Position numbers and translations under genes: made by a program. DNA of 64,000 nt. Source: Pseudomonas hydrolytica (GTDB lineage: Bacteria > Pseudomonadota > Gammaproteobacteria > Pseudomonadales > Pseudomonadaceae). The stretch covers positions 3,100,001 through 3,164,000 of the forward strand of contig NZ_CP099397.1 in NCBI RefSeq assembly GCF_021495345.1, read 5' to 3'. Of the stretch, positions 39,263 through 47,593 are shown piece after piece; positions within the stretch are counted from its first letter, which is position 1; each line of letters opens with the position of its first letter. The notes beneath the pieces were generated by a model that was given only the letters and a program-made list of their open reading frames with translations, was not told where the DNA came from and did not search any database.

Positions 39263-39691
39263 GTGACCACCGCAGTTCAGAGCACCTATCGAGACACCCC
39301 GAACCCCTTGCATGCCACCCTGCTCGCCGGACAGGTGCCGCTGTTTCTCGGCGCCCTGCTGAGCGACATCGCCTACTTTCGCAGCTACCAGATCCAGTGG
39401 AGCAACTTCGCCTCCTGGCTGATTGTCGGCGGCCTGGTGTTCGGCGGCCTGGCCCTGCTGTTCGCCCTGGCCGGGCTGTTTCGCGGCGCCTCCGCGGGGC
39501 GCCATCCGCAAGCCTACTTCCTGCTGTTGCTGACGACCTGGGTGCTGGCGTTCGTCAATGCGCTGGAGCATGCCAAGGACGCCTGGGCCGTCATGCCCTG
39601 GGGCCTGGCTCTGTCGGTGATCGTGGCCGTGCTGGCCTGCGCCGCCACCTGGGTCGGTCTCGCCCAACCCCGCCATGGAGGTGCACGATGA
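39263..39691 (+). CDS. DUF2231-like membrane protein
   Basis: 142 codons from GTG 39263 with GAGGG upstream. Four hydrophobic helices (LLAGQVPLFLGALLSDIAYF; SWLIVGGLVFGGLALLFALA; AYFLLLLTTWVLAFVNALEH; GLALSVIVAVLACAATWVGL) with conserved HATLLAGQ and N/H residues. Overlaps the next gene start by four bases (ATGA), so the pair acts together. Likely an inner-membrane redox partner for the lipoprotein dehydrogenase (inference). Confidence 0.8.
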   Translation: MTTAVQSTYRDTPNPLHATLLAGQVPLFLGALLSDIAYFRSYQIQWSNFASWLIVGGLVFGGLALLFALAGLFRGASAGRHPQAYFLLLLTTWVLAFVNALEHAKDAWAVMPWGLALSVIVAVLACAATWVGLAQPRHGGAR

Positions 39692-40989
39692 AAGGCACAA
39701 ACGCACTGCTTGCCCTGCCGCTGGCGCTGGGCCTGGCCGCCTGTGGCGACAACGAGCAGCAGAACGGACAGTTCTACGGCCCCCAGCCCCCGCTGCCCGA
39801 GCCGGAACGCGGCGTGCTGCCGAGCATGACCATCGCCGAACCGACCCCCTGGGGCGACGAGCAACCGACGGTGCCGCAAGGCTTTCGCATCACCGCCATC
39901 GCCACCGACCTGAAGATTCCTCGGCAGACCCTGGTGCTGCCCAACGGCGACATCCTGGTAGCCGAGGGCCGCGGCGGCAATGCTCCCAAGCTCAAGCCCA
40001 AGGACGTGATCGCTGATGTGATCAAGGCGCGCGGCACCACCTCGGTGGAAAGCGGCAATCGCCTGACCCTGCTGCGCGATGCCGATGGCGACGGCAGCTA
40101 CGAGCTGCAGACGGTATTCGCCGAAGACCTCAACGCCCCCTACGGGCTGGCCCTGCACGAGGGCAATCTCTACGTGGCCAATCAGGACGAACTGGTGCGC
40201 TTCGACTACGAGGAAGGTCAGACCGAAGCCAGCGGCCCGCCGAGCAAGGTCGCCGACCTGCCATCGGAGATCAATCACCACTGGACCAAGGCGCTGACCA
40301 TCAGCGAAGACGGCCGCTACCTGTACGTCGGCATCGGCTCCAACAGCAACATCACCGAGCGCGGCATGGAGGCGGAAGTCGACCGCGCCCTGGTCTGGCA
40401 GGTGGACGCCGAAACCGGTGCCTACAAGCCCTACGCCACCGGCCTGCGCAACCCCACCGCGCTGGCCATTCAGCCCGGCACCGGCACTCTGTGGGCAGTG
40501 GTCAACGAGCGCGACGAGATGGGCGAAGACCTGGTGCCCGACTACCTGACCTCGGTGCAGGAAGGCGGCTTCTACGGCTGGCCCTACAGCTACTTCGGCC
40601 AGCACGTCGACCCGCGGGTGAAACCGCAGGACCCGGACAAGGTCGCCGCCGCCATCGAACCGGACTACGCCCTGGGCGCGCATGTCGCCGCCCTGGGCCT
40701 GGACTTCTCCAGCGACGTAATGGGCGAGCAATATGCCGACGGCGTATTTATCGGCGAGCACGGCAGCTGGAACCGCAAGAACCCGGTGGGCTACAAGGTG
40801 ATCTTCGTGCCCTTCGAGAACGGCCGCCCTGCAGGCAAACCCATCGATTTCGTCACCGGCTTTCGCAATGAGGACGGCAAGACCCGCGGCCGCCCGGTGG
40901 GCGTGACGGTCGATCCGCGTGGCGCGCTGATCGTGGCGGATGATCTGGCGAATACGGTTTGGCGGGTGGTGCGCGAAGGCGGCGAGTAA
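39688..40989 (+). CDS. PQQ-dependent sugar/sorbosone dehydrogenase-like lipoprotein
   Basis: 433 residues from ATG 39688. Lipobox LGLAACGD at the N-terminus. A six-bladed propeller of the glucose/sorbosone dehydrogenase type follows: FRITAIATDLKIPRQTLVLPNGDILVAEGRGG, HHWTKALTISEDGRYLYVGIGSNSN, GLRNPTALAIQP, FIGEHGSWNRKNPVGYKV. These enzymes use PQQ to oxidise sugars or similar hydroxyl/aldehyde compounds; which one is unknown. Coupled to the DUF2231 gene. This pair is inserted between genes adjacent in the P. putida ped cluster. Confidence 0.85.
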   Translation: MKGTNALLALPLALGLAACGDNEQQNGQFYGPQPPLPEPERGVLPSMTIAEPTPWGDEQPTVPQGFRITAIATDLKIPRQTLVLPNGDILVAEGRGGNAPKLKPKDVIADVIKARGTTSVESGNRLTLLRDADGDGSYELQTVFAEDLNAPYGLALHEGNLYVANQDELVRFDYEEGQTEASGPPSKVADLPSEINHHWTKALTISEDGRYLYVGIGSNSNITERGMEAEVDRALVWQVDAETGAYKPYATGLRNPTALAIQPGTGTLWAVVNERDEMGEDLVPDYLTSVQEGGFYGWPYSYFGQHVDPRVKPQDPDKVAAAIEPDYALGAHVAALGLDFSSDVMGEQYADGVFIGEHGSWNRKNPVGYKVIFVPFENGRPAGKPIDFVTGFRNEDGKTRGRPVGVTVDPRGALIVADDLANTVWRVVREGGE

Positions 40990-40999
40990 GCCTGTATGT

Positions 41000-41111
41000 G
41001 GCTCCTACGCTCTGCGTGGGAGCCAGCCTGCGACGCTCTGCTTCGCGAGCGAACAAAACACAGCGGCGACACGGAGCATCGAGGGCTGCGCTCCCACGCA
41101 GAGCGCGGGAC
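41000..41111. repeat. Inverted pair of a second REP family
   Basis: GGCTCCTACGCTCTGCGTGG at 41000-41019 (extending to 41024) and an inverted copy GCGCTCCCACGCAGAGCGCG around 41088-41107, with 60 bases between. Lies between convergent genes. Confidence 0.7.
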
Positions 41112-41130
41112 GATCAAGCACTCCGTCAGA

Positions 41131-41781
41131 TCAGGCACTCTCCAACCCCACCCTTACCACCCCACTATCGATCGCCAGGTGCACCAACTCCGCCTGCGAG
41201 GCGATCTGCAGTTTGCTCTTCACCAGGGTCTGGTAGTTGGACAGGGTCTTGGCGCTGATGCATAGCTTCTCGGCGATCTGCCTAGGTGGCAGGCCGCGGG
41301 CAAGCATGACGAATATCTCGAACTCGCGCTGGGTCAGCTCGCGCAGGCGTGGGTCGAGGCCGTCGCTGCCTGCGGGGTTGCAGGCCAGCTGGGTGGCCAG
41401 TGGCTGTTCGATATAGGCGCGGCCGGCGGCGGTGCGTTTGACCGCCTCCACCAGCACTTCCGGTGACGAGTTCTTGGTCAGGTAGCCAATGGCGCCGGCG
41501 TCCAGCGCCTGGCGTACCAGGGGCAGTTCGTCGTGCATGCTGAAGAACATCACGCGCAGTTGTGGCAGGCGCTGGCGCAGGCGGCGGGTGGCTTCCAGAC
41601 CGCTGATGCCGGGCAGGCCGATATCCATGATTACCAGGTTGGGTATCTCTTCCTGCACCCGCTGCAGGGCCTGTTCGCCGTCGCAAGCCTCGCGCAGCTG
41701 CACCTCCGGCAACAGGGCGCGCAGCAGGCTGGCGTAGCCCTGGCGCACCACGGCGTGGTCATCTACCAGCAGAATCTTCAT
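41131..41781 (-). CDS. pedR2: LuxR-type response regulator, PedR2-like
   Basis: 216 residues from ATG 41781, which overlaps the kinase stop (ATGA). Receiver domain with DDH and phospho-Asp in LVIMDIGLPG; C-terminal LuxR HTH (LTQREFEIFVMLARGLPPRQIAEKLCISAKTL). Partner of the adjacent kinase. In P. putida PedS2/PedR2 senses lanthanides and switches between PedE and PedH; the same order here supports that role. Confidence 0.85.
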   Translation of the reverse strand: MKILLVDDHAVVRQGYASLLRALLPEVQLREACDGEQALQRVQEEIPNLVIMDIGLPGISGLEATRRLRQRLPQLRVMFFSMHDELPLVRQALDAGAIGYLTKNSSPEVLVEAVKRTAAGRAYIEQPLATQLACNPAGSDGLDPRLRELTQREFEIFVMLARGLPPRQIAEKLCISAKTLSNYQTLVKSKLQIASQAELVHLAIDSGVVRVGLESA

Positions 41782-43043
41782 GACTTCGCCTCCAGGGGAA
41801 TGTTCAGGCACAGCACCCAGCCCACTTGCGGGCGGCTGTGCAGGCGCAGCTCGCCGCCGAGGCTGCGGCTGCGTTCGCGCATCGAGCGCAGGCCGATTCC
41901 GGGGCGCAGCGGTAATGCGGTGCCCTGACCGTTATCGCGCACCAGCAGGCGCAGGCCCTGGCCGCGGCGTTGCAGGCGAATGCGCACTTCACTGGCGTCG
42001 GCATGACGGGCCACGTTGGTCAGCGCCTCCTGCACCAGACGATAGAGGTGCGCCTTGCTCGCCAGCGGCAGCTCCGGCAATCGCTCGCCCAGTTGCAGAC
42101 GGCAGCGAATGCCTTGCGCCTGCTGCCAGTCAGCGGTCAGTTGCTGCAGGGCCGGGCCCAGTTCCAGGCGCTCCAGCACCACCGGGTAGAGGTCACGGAT
42201 CAGGCTGCGAAAGCCCTGCTGCAGGCGTTCGCAGTTGTCGTCGAGCAGGCGCGCGGTGTCCTGCACCTGCTGCGGCCGGTCGGCGATTACCCTGAGCAGG
42301 CAGGCCTGGGCGCGAATGCCGCTGAGGTACTGGCCGAGGTCGTCATGCAGGGTCTGGCCGAGACGCGCACGCTCGCGCTCCTGCAACTCCAGCAGTGCCT
42401 GGGTCAGCTCGGCGTTGTCCGCCTGCACCTGCTGCAAGGTGGTGGCCATGGCGTTGAAATGCCCGGCCAGGCGCTGCGCCTCGGCCAGGCCGTGGTTGGG
42501 CAGGCGCGTATCGAAGTGGCCGGCGCCGACCTGGCGCAGGCCGGCCAGCAGCTCGTCGAGCACACGCAGGCCGCGGCGCACGGCGAAGCGAATGGTCAAC
42601 AGGCTCAGGGCCAGGGCGAAGGCGCTGAGCAGCAACAGTTGCAGCAGCGAATCCTGGATCTCCTCGATCTCGTCATAGGGATCGAGGGCGATGCGCAGTT
42701 CGCGACCGTCACCCAGCGGCCAGACATCGGCCGCCAGCAGGCTCGGGTCCAGCAGCTGTCGGGCGATCCAGCGCTGCAGGCCGGTGCCGGGCTGCGCGTG
42801 GATGTCTTCACCGGGCCGCAGCCAACTGACGCGGATATGTCGCAGGTTGTCGGTCAGCTCCGGGCGCAGGCTGGCGGGTCGGGTACGAGCCACCTCCCCC
42901 AGGTATTCGACCACCGCCTCGGCGGCCAGCAGTTCACGGCGCACATCCTCGCTGGCCTGGCGCAGCAGCAGCGCCAGCCCGAGCAGGGTCACCAGCGCGA
43001 ACAGCAGGCTGACGCCGAGGTTGATGCGGCCGAGGGCAGTCAT
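41778..43043 (-). CDS. pedS2: HisKA_3 sensor kinase, PedS2-like
   Basis: 421 residues. TM1 (INLGVSLLFALVTLLGLALLL), periplasmic domain about 28-130 containing acidic DPYDEIEEIQD just before TM2 (LLQLLLLSAFALALSLL), HAMP, HisKA_3 with TLHDDLGQYLSGIRAQ, and HATPase with RDNGQG. Senses a periplasmic signal and phosphorylates the LuxR partner. The acidic stretch could bind a metal (inference). Starts directly after the stop of the 43044 gene. Confidence 0.87.
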   Translation of the reverse strand: MTALGRINLGVSLLFALVTLLGLALLLRQASEDVRRELLAAEAVVEYLGEVARTRPASLRPELTDNLRHIRVSWLRPGEDIHAQPGTGLQRWIARQLLDPSLLAADVWPLGDGRELRIALDPYDEIEEIQDSLLQLLLLSAFALALSLLTIRFAVRRGLRVLDELLAGLRQVGAGHFDTRLPNHGLAEAQRLAGHFNAMATTLQQVQADNAELTQALLELQERERARLGQTLHDDLGQYLSGIRAQACLLRVIADRPQQVQDTARLLDDNCERLQQGFRSLIRDLYPVVLERLELGPALQQLTADWQQAQGIRCRLQLGERLPELPLASKAHLYRLVQEALTNVARHADASEVRIRLQRRGQGLRLLVRDNGQGTALPLRPGIGLRSMRERSRSLGGELRLHSRPQVGWVLCLNIPLEAKS

Positions 43044-43481
43044 CTACTTGACCACGAAATGACCGAGCATGCCCTTGCCTTCCAGGCCCTTGGCGTAGAA
43101 GCGGAACTTGCCCGGCTTGACCGGCAGGAAGAAGATTTCCGCCTCGCCGGCATCCTCGAACTCCAGCTCGGTCAGGGTCACTGCCTTGATCTCCACGCCG
43201 CCGGCCTCGACCTTGCGCAGGTAGATGGCGGTGGCGAATTCCGGGGCCTGGAAGGCGTACTCCTTCTGCCCGGTGGAGATGATCTTGAGCTGGTAGGCCT
43301 GGCCGGTCTCCAGCTGGTACTCGCGCTGCGACATGGCGTAGTCGCTTTCCTCGCTGCCCAGCACCAGATCGGGCAAGGCGACCGGACGGCGAGTCAGGTC
43401 ACCGGCGGCATGCAGGCTGTCGACGCCGAGCAGGCTGAGGATCAGCAGCAGCGGCAAGGTCAGGGCTTTGATGATGCGCAT
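43044..43481 (-). CDS. Periplasmic cupredoxin-like protein of the alcohol locus, unknown function
   Basis: 145 residues with a signal peptide (LTLPLLLILSLLGVDSLHA). The C-terminal part (AEIFFLPVKPGKFRFYAKGLEGKGMLGHFVVK) has the shape of a cupredoxin, but the usual His-Cys-His-Met copper set is not visible (one His, no Cys). Its stop abuts the kinase start (TAG ATG), so it is the first gene of the pedS2-pedR2 operon and might supply the kinase with its signal (inference). Confidence 0.65.
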   Translation of the reverse strand: MRIIKALTLPLLLILSLLGVDSLHAAGDLTRRPVALPDLVLGSEESDYAMSQREYQLETGQAYQLKIISTGQKEYAFQAPEFATAIYLRKVEAGGVEIKAVTLTELEFEDAGEAEIFFLPVKPGKFRFYAKGLEGKGMLGHFVVK

Positions 43482-43545
43482 GGGGGTTCACCTTTTGTTC
43501 TTATTGGCCTGGTGACTATGCTAGGGAGCGGACGACCGTTGCGGT

Positions 43546-43580
43546 CTACTACCTTGGTACGGCCCCGCTGGTACTTTGGG
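43546..43580. promoter_or_regulatory. Candidate alcohol-regulon double site
   Basis: CTACTACCTTGGTAC (43546-43560) followed by TGGTACTTTGGG (43569-43580). It lies between the divergent pedS2 operon and the binding-protein/pedABC-like operon. Confidence 0.5.
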
Positions 43581-43639
43581 CATATTTCCCAAGGCGGGGG
43601 CTGTTCCTATGCTGGGGCCATCCGAACGGGAGCCGCTCC

Positions 43640-44815
43640 ATGCGCCAGATTCGCCAGTCCGCCCTGCTAGTTCTCGCCCTGCTCTGCGCCGGCGTCGCCT
43701 GTGCCAGCGAGCTGCAGGTGCGCATCGGCTACCTGGCCCACCTGCCGCCGCGCGGGCCGCTGCTGTCCAATGTCATCCCCGAGCCGCTGGACGCCGGCCG
43801 CCGCGGCGCCGAGCTGGCGATTGCCGACAGCAACAGCACCGGGCGTTTTCTCAAGCAGAGCTACAGCCTGGAGAGTGCCGAGAGCGACGACGCCGAAGCC
43901 GTGCTTGCTGCCGCCGATGCCCTGCATGTCCAGGGCATTCGCCTGTTCGTGATCAACGCCCCCGCCGCTACCCTGCGCCAGCTCAGCCAGCGCCTGCCCG
44001 ACAGCCTGCTGCTCAACGCCGGCAGCGCCGACGACAGCCTGCGCCGCGAACAATGCCTGGGCAACGTGCTGCACACCCTGCCCAGCCGCGCCATGCTGAC
44101 CGACGCCCTGGCGCAGTTTCTCGCCGTGCGCAAATGGACGCGCTGGCTGCTGGTGACCGGCAACACCGAGGACGACCTCGCCTACGCCGAGGCGCTCAAG
44201 CGCGCGGCCAAGCGCTTCGGCCACAAGATCGTCGCGGAAAAACCCTGGAGCTTCGACAACGACCAGCGCCGCAGCGCCCAGGCGGAGATGCCGCTGTTCA
44301 CCCAGAGCGCCGAGTACGACGTGGTGCTGGTGGCCGACGAACGCGGCGACTTCGGCGAGTACCTGCCCTATAACACCTGGTACCCGCGCCCGGTGGCCGG
44401 CACCCAGGGCCTGACCCCGACCGCCTGGCACAAGACGGTGGAAACCTTCGGCGCCGCGCAGTTGCAGAAGCGCTTCGAGGAGCTGGCCGGGCGCTGGATG
44501 AACGACCGCGACTTCGCCGCCTGGATGGCCGTACGCAGCATCGCCACTGCCGTGACCAAGCTACGCGCCGCCGACTCGCAGGCCATCCGCCACCTGCTGC
44601 TGAACGAACAACTGCCGCTGGATGGTTTCAAGGGGCGCAAGCTGAGCTTCCGCCCGTGGAACGGCGAGCTGCGCCAACCGATCCCGCTGGTACACCCGCG
44701 CGCCCTGGTCAGCACCTCGCCGCAGGACGGTTTTCTGCATCCCAGTAACGAAATGGACAGCCTCGGCTACGACCGGCCTGAGGTGAAGTGCGATCTGGCG
44801 GGCAGCGTGAATTGA
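43640..44815 (+). CDS. ABC-type binding protein of the PQQ alcohol dehydrogenase system
   Basis: 391 residues with a signal peptide (SALLVLALLCAGVACA) and a Leu/Ile/Val-type periplasmic binding fold (QVRIGYLAHLPPRGPLLSNV ... GRRGAELAIADSNSTG; ILLVT-like WTRWLLVTGNTEDDLAYAEALKRAAKRFG). The family is restricted to PQQ alcohol dehydrogenase loci. Ligand unknown. First gene of an operon with the propeller protein, ATPase and permease. Confidence 0.87.
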   Translation: MRQIRQSALLVLALLCAGVACASELQVRIGYLAHLPPRGPLLSNVIPEPLDAGRRGAELAIADSNSTGRFLKQSYSLESAESDDAEAVLAAADALHVQGIRLFVINAPAATLRQLSQRLPDSLLLNAGSADDSLRREQCLGNVLHTLPSRAMLTDALAQFLAVRKWTRWLLVTGNTEDDLAYAEALKRAAKRFGHKIVAEKPWSFDNDQRRSAQAEMPLFTQSAEYDVVLVADERGDFGEYLPYNTWYPRPVAGTQGLTPTAWHKTVETFGAAQLQKRFEELAGRWMNDRDFAAWMAVRSIATAVTKLRAADSQAIRHLLLNEQLPLDGFKGRKLSFRPWNGELRQPIPLVHPRALVSTSPQDGFLHPSNEMDSLGYDRPEVKCDLAGSVN

Positions 44816-44830
44816 TAGTGCGCCCCGACC

Positions 44831-44851
44831 GTAGGGTGCGCCGTGCGCACC
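44831..44851. repeat. REP copy
   Basis: GTAGGGTGCG...GCGCACC in the gap between the binding-protein gene and the propeller gene. Confidence 0.85.
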
Positions 44852-44896
44852 GGCCATAACACGGCTGCAAACGACCATAACAAGAGGATCAACCCC

Positions 44897-45862
44897 ATGC
44901 GCCTTACCCGTCTCGCCTGCGCCGTCGCCTTCGGCCTGGCCTGCCACTCGGCCCTGGCCGCCACTGCCTATGTGTCCAACGAGAAGGACGACAGCATCAG
45001 CGTGATCGACCTGGACACGCTGGAGGTCACCGACACCCTGGCCGTCGGCATGCGCCCGCGCGGCCTGCTGCTGTCCTCCGACAACACGCTCTTGTACATC
45101 TGCGCCAGCGACTCGGACCGCGTACAGGTGATGGACCTGGCCACGCGCAAGATCATCAAGGAGTTGCCCTCCGGCGCCGACCCCGAGCAATTCGCCCTGC
45201 ACCCCAACGACCGCTGGCTGTACATCTCCAACGAGGACGATGCCCTGGTCACCGTGGTCGACACCCAGAGCGACGAGGTGCTGGCGCAGATCGAGGTGGG
45301 GGTCGAGCCCGAAGGCATGGCGGTGAGCCCGGACGGCAAGTGGGCGGTCAATACCAGCGAAACCACCAACATGCTGCACTGGATCGACACCAGCACCCAG
45401 CAACTGGTGGACAACACCCTGGTCGACCAGCGCCCTCGCCATGTGGAGTTCGACAAGGACGGCAAGCGCCTGTGGGCCTCGGCCGAGATCGGCGGCACGG
45501 TCACGGTGATGGACGTCGACTCGCGCGAGATCCTCAAGGTGCTGCGCTTCGAGATCAAGGGCGTGCACCCGGACAAGGTGCAGCCGGTGGGGGTCAAGCT
45601 CAGCGATGACGGCAAGTACGCCTTCGTCGCCCTCGGCCCGGCCAACCATGTGGCGGTAGTGAACGCCAAGACCTTCGAGATTCTCGACTACCTGCTGGTG
45701 GGCCGGCGCGTCTGGCACCTGGCCTTCACTCCGGATCAGAAGCGCCTGCTGACCACCAACGGCGTCAGTGGCGATGTCTCTGTGATCGATGTCGATGCGC
45801 TCAAGGTGACCAAGTCGATCAAGGTCGGCCGCTACCCCTGGGGCGTGGTGGTGACGCCATGA
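44897..45862 (+). CDS. YVTN-type beta-propeller protein of the PQQ alcohol system (PedA1-like)
   Basis: 321 residues from ATG 44897 (AGAGGATC upstream). Signal peptide (LACAVAFGLACHSALA) and YVTN repeats: TAYVSNEKDDSISVIDLDTLEV, LYICASDSDRVQVMDLAT, WLYISNEDDALVTVVDT. Periplasmic. The orthologous PedA1 works with PedBC in P. putida, where the system has been linked to growth at low lanthanide levels. The stop overlaps the ATPase start by four bases. Confidence 0.87.
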   Translation: MRLTRLACAVAFGLACHSALAATAYVSNEKDDSISVIDLDTLEVTDTLAVGMRPRGLLLSSDNTLLYICASDSDRVQVMDLATRKIIKELPSGADPEQFALHPNDRWLYISNEDDALVTVVDTQSDEVLAQIEVGVEPEGMAVSPDGKWAVNTSETTNMLHWIDTSTQQLVDNTLVDQRPRHVEFDKDGKRLWASAEIGGTVTVMDVDSREILKVLRFEIKGVHPDKVQPVGVKLSDDGKYAFVALGPANHVAVVNAKTFEILDYLLVGRRVWHLAFTPDQKRLLTTNGVSGDVSVIDVDALKVTKSIKVGRYPWGVVVTP

Positions 45863-46677
45863 ACGCCCTCGAGGTACGCGGCGTCAGCTTCGCCTACGGG
45901 GCGCGCCAGGCGTTGACCGGTCTGGACTTCGAGCTCAGCGCCGGGCGCTTCGCCGCCCTGCTCGGGCCCAACGGCGCCGGCAAGTCCACCCTGATCGCCC
46001 TGCTCACCCGCCTGTATGACCTGCAGCAGGGCGATATCCGCATCTTCGGCCACAGCCTGGCCGGCGAGCCGCGCCAGGCGCTGCGCCAGCTCGGCGTGGT
46101 GTTCCAGCAGAGCACGCTGGATCTGGACCTCTCGGTGCAGCAGAACCTCGCCTACCACGCCGCCCTGCATGGCATGCCGCGTCGCGAGGCGCAGGCGCGT
46201 ATCGACGAGGAACTCGAGCGCCAGGACCTCGGTGAACGCCGGCACGAGAAGGTACGCACGCTCAATGGCGGACATCGCCGCCGCGTGGAAATCGCCCGCG
46301 CCCTGCTGCACCAGCCGCGCCTGCTGCTGCTCGACGAGGCCAGCGCCGGGCTCGACCCTGCCAGTCGCCTGGCGCTGGGCCGGCATGTACGCAACCTGTG
46401 CCGCGAGCAGGGCCTGAGCGTGCTGTGGACCACCCATCTGCTGGACGAGATCGAGCCTGGCGACGAGCTGCTGATCCTGCATCGCGGCGAGCGCGTGGCC
46501 CGCGGCAAGGCCGCCGCTTTCGGCGACGACCTGGCCACCAGCTTCGCCCGCCTGACCGGCGACGAGGCCCTCGGCCGCGGCTACGTGCGCGAGGCGATCA
46601 GGCCGAAACGTGCCGACGACAGCAGCGATACGGTCTCGGTGCGCGCGGCGCACCCTACGCGGGAGGCACGCCCATGA
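45859..46677 (+). CDS. pedB: ABC transporter ATP-binding protein (PedB-like), C-terminus altered by a REP
   Basis: 272 residues. Walker A GPNGAGKST near 38, Q-loop VFQQSTLDLDLS, signature-like LNGGHRRRVEIARALL, Walker B LLLLDEASAGLDPAS, and H-loop TTHLLDEIEPGDEL. After the conserved fold ends (about residue 245) the protein reads VSVRAAHPTREARP, encoded by a REP copy (46638-46658). The extra tail sits just before the permease ribosome site, so the insertion lengthened the protein without breaking the operon. Confidence 0.88.
   Translation: MNALEVRGVSFAYGARQALTGLDFELSAGRFAALLGPNGAGKSTLIALLTRLYDLQQGDIRIFGHSLAGEPRQALRQLGVVFQQSTLDLDLSVQQNLAYHAALHGMPRREAQARIDEELERQDLGERRHEKVRTLNGGHRRRVEIARALLHQPRLLLLDEASAGLDPASRLALGRHVRNLCREQGLSVLWTTHLLDEIEPGDELLILHRGERVARGKAAAFGDDLATSFARLTGDEALGRGYVREAIRPKRADDSSDTVSVRAAHPTREARP
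46638..46658. repeat. REP copy within the 3' end of the ABC ATPase gene
   Basis: GGTGCGCGCG...ACCCTAC, in frame as VRAAHPT, followed at once by GGGAGG used as the permease Shine-Dalgarno. Confidence 0.85.
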
Positions 46678-47465
46678 GCGCCTACTGGTATTGCCTGCGC
46701 GGCATCGTGCTGCGCGAATGGCTACGCTTCGTCCTGCAGCGCTCGCGCTTTCTCAGCGCTCTGGTGCGGCCGCTGCTGTGGCTGCTGGTATTCGCTGCCG
46801 GCTTTCGCGCCGCACTGGGCATCGCCATCATCGAGCCGTACGACACCTACATCACCTACGACACCTATATCGTGCCGGGTCTGACCTGCATGATCCTGCT
46901 GTTCAACGGCATGCAGGGCTCGCTGTCGATGGTCTACGACCGCGAGATGGGCAGCATGCGCGTGCTGCTCACCAGCCCGCTGCCACGCGCCTTCCTGCTC
47001 GCCGCCAAGCTGCTGGCCACCGCGCTGATCTCGCTGCTGCAGGTCTATGCCTTCCTCGCCATCGCCTGGGTTTACGGCGTGCAACCGCCGGCCTGGGGCC
47101 TGCTCGCCGCGCTGCCGGCGCTGCTCCTGGTGGCGCTGCTGCTCAGTGCCCTGGGCCTGCTGCTGTCCAACGGCATCCGCCAGTTGGAGAACTTCGCCGG
47201 GGTGATGAATTTCGTCATCTTCCCGCTGTTCTTCCTCTCGTCCGCGCTCTACCCGCTGTGGAAGATGCGCGAGTCCAGCGAATGGCTGTACTGGCTGTGC
47301 GCGCTCAACCCCTTCACCCATGCGGTGGAGCTGGTGCGCAACGCCCTGTACCTGCGCCTGCACCTCGATGCGCTGCTGATCTGCGCCGGCCTGACCCTGC
47401 TCTTCGCCGTGCTCGCCGTGGTCAGCTTCAACCCGCAGCACGCGGCGCTGCGCAAGGCGGGTTGA
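46674..47465 (+). CDS. pedC: ABC-2-type permease (PedC-like)
   Basis: 263 residues from ATG 46674, overlapping the ATPase stop (ATGA) with GGGAGG upstream. Six hydrophobic segments of the ABC-2 type (ALVRPLLWLLVFAAGF; GLTCMILLFNGMQGSLSMVYDREMGSM; LLATALISLLQVYAFLAIAW; ALPALLLVALLLSALGLLL; MNFVIFPLFFLSSALYPLW; LLICAGLTLLFAVLAVVSF). Conserved R-EMGSMR motif before TM3. Forms the transporter with the ATPase. Confidence 0.9.
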   Translation: MSAYWYCLRGIVLREWLRFVLQRSRFLSALVRPLLWLLVFAAGFRAALGIAIIEPYDTYITYDTYIVPGLTCMILLFNGMQGSLSMVYDREMGSMRVLLTSPLPRAFLLAAKLLATALISLLQVYAFLAIAWVYGVQPPAWGLLAALPALLLVALLLSALGLLLSNGIRQLENFAGVMNFVIFPLFFLSSALYPLWKMRESSEWLYWLCALNPFTHAVELVRNALYLRLHLDALLICAGLTLLFAVLAVVSFNPQHAALRKAG

Positions 47466-47496
47466 ACGGCCATCTGGCCGCTCGCCATTACGACTT

Positions 47497-47511
47497 CTAC
47501 TACTTTGGTAC
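47497..47511. promoter_or_regulatory. Candidate alcohol-regulon site upstream of the CXXCW gene
   Basis: CTACTACTTTGGTAC, one mismatch from the site at 43546, about 83 bases before the start at 47594. Confidence 0.5.
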
Positions 47512-47593
47512 TGCTTTTCCTCTCCAACGTAGAATTCCCAAGCCTGCGACCATGGCCTGTAATACCGCTACAACAATAAGTAGAGACCTCGCC

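Noticed and set aside
46398..46673. Longer start for the ABC permease
   Set aside because: The upstream part lies inside the ATPase gene in another frame; ATG 46674 has the ribosome site and the usual ATGA overlap.
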